Positions 63,801 through 64,000 of a stretch of 64,000 bases of DNA are shown in pieces. Numbering within the stretch: the stretch's first letter is position 1; every line of letters begins with the position of its first letter. Origin of the DNA: Ooceraea biroi (Eukaryota; Arthropoda; Insecta; Hymenoptera; Formicidae); contig NC_039512.1 of NCBI RefSeq assembly GCF_003672135.1, positions 4,682,874 through 4,746,873 on the forward strand, given 5' to 3'. Position numbers and translations under genes: made by a program. Below the pieces are notes generated by a model. The model had not been told where the DNA came from. It made no database searches and worked only from the letters and a program-made list of their open reading frames with translations.

Positions 63801-64000
63801 TTGTACTTAAACGTCGACATCGATATAACGGTATCGCTAAACGTGCCTGCATTCCATTAGGCTTTACAACCTCCAAGCAGTAAAACCAAGAAACGTTCTC
63901 GTCGGTTGAGAAAGGAACGACAGCTGATCGAGGCGGACTGCCGCTGCGTATCACCGCACCCTCGCCTAAAGGCTCTCGAAGTGCATCGCACGTCTTTGAG
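57856..64000. other. 5' flank of nautilus, no further gene recognised
   Basis: The region directly upstream of the nautilus start should contain its promoter and 5' UTR. I did not identify a clear TATA box on the minus strand within 1 kb. The rest alternates GC-rich blocks (58800-59300, 61400-62000) with AT-rich ones (60480-61150, 63400-63700). ORFs of up to about 120 codons occur on both strands without recognisable domains. Confidence 0.4.

Overview
The window looks like nuclear DNA of a hymenopteran insect, most likely an ant or wasp. The genes are split by AT-rich introns with GT-AG borders. There are TA-flanked Tc1/mariner-type miniature elements and long CT, GA and TG runs. One gene is a clear oskar homologue; oskar is known from ants and Nasonia and is missing from the honeybee. 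This placement is inference; no species can be named from the sequence alone.

Five protein-coding genes were assembled by hand from exons whose splice sites and phases agree. (1) Plus strand, 4769-11627: a 1004-residue atypical I-kappa-B (I-kappa-B-zeta/Charon-like) with C-terminal ankyrin repeats. (2) Plus strand, 15853-17199: a 334-residue secreted or membrane-anchored glycoprotein with leucine-rich-like repeats. (3) Minus strand, 17590-19082: a short SSX2IP/ADIP-like coiled-coil protein whose 3' end faces gene 2. (4) Minus strand, 22629-25296: oskar, 8 coding exons, 397 residues, LOTUS plus OSK domains. (5) Minus strand, 33436-57855: nautilus, the single MyoD-family bHLH factor, 5 coding exons over 24 kb, 324 residues.

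Between the genes the DNA is AT-rich from about 3.2 to 28 kb and GC/CpG-rich around 1-2 kb and in many blocks from 29 to 63 kb. Repeats include a near-perfect 473-bp foldback element upstream of oskar, an 870-bp element with about 267-bp inverted ends inside the largest nautilus intron, and a 365-bp TA-flanked element just past the nautilus stop. A 118-bp tandem repeat occurs both inside the 870-bp element and as a free array in another nautilus intron. A 70-bp triplet repeat lies downstream of oskar.

The genes do not form an operon-like unit. Three developmental or cell-biological genes (SSX2IP-like, oskar, nautilus) follow each other on the minus strand, while the immune-type I-kappa-B and the surface protein lie on the plus strand. 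I found no RNA gene, CRISPR array or clearly new multi-gene system. The strongest results are the complete oskar and nautilus models and the repeat relationships around them.
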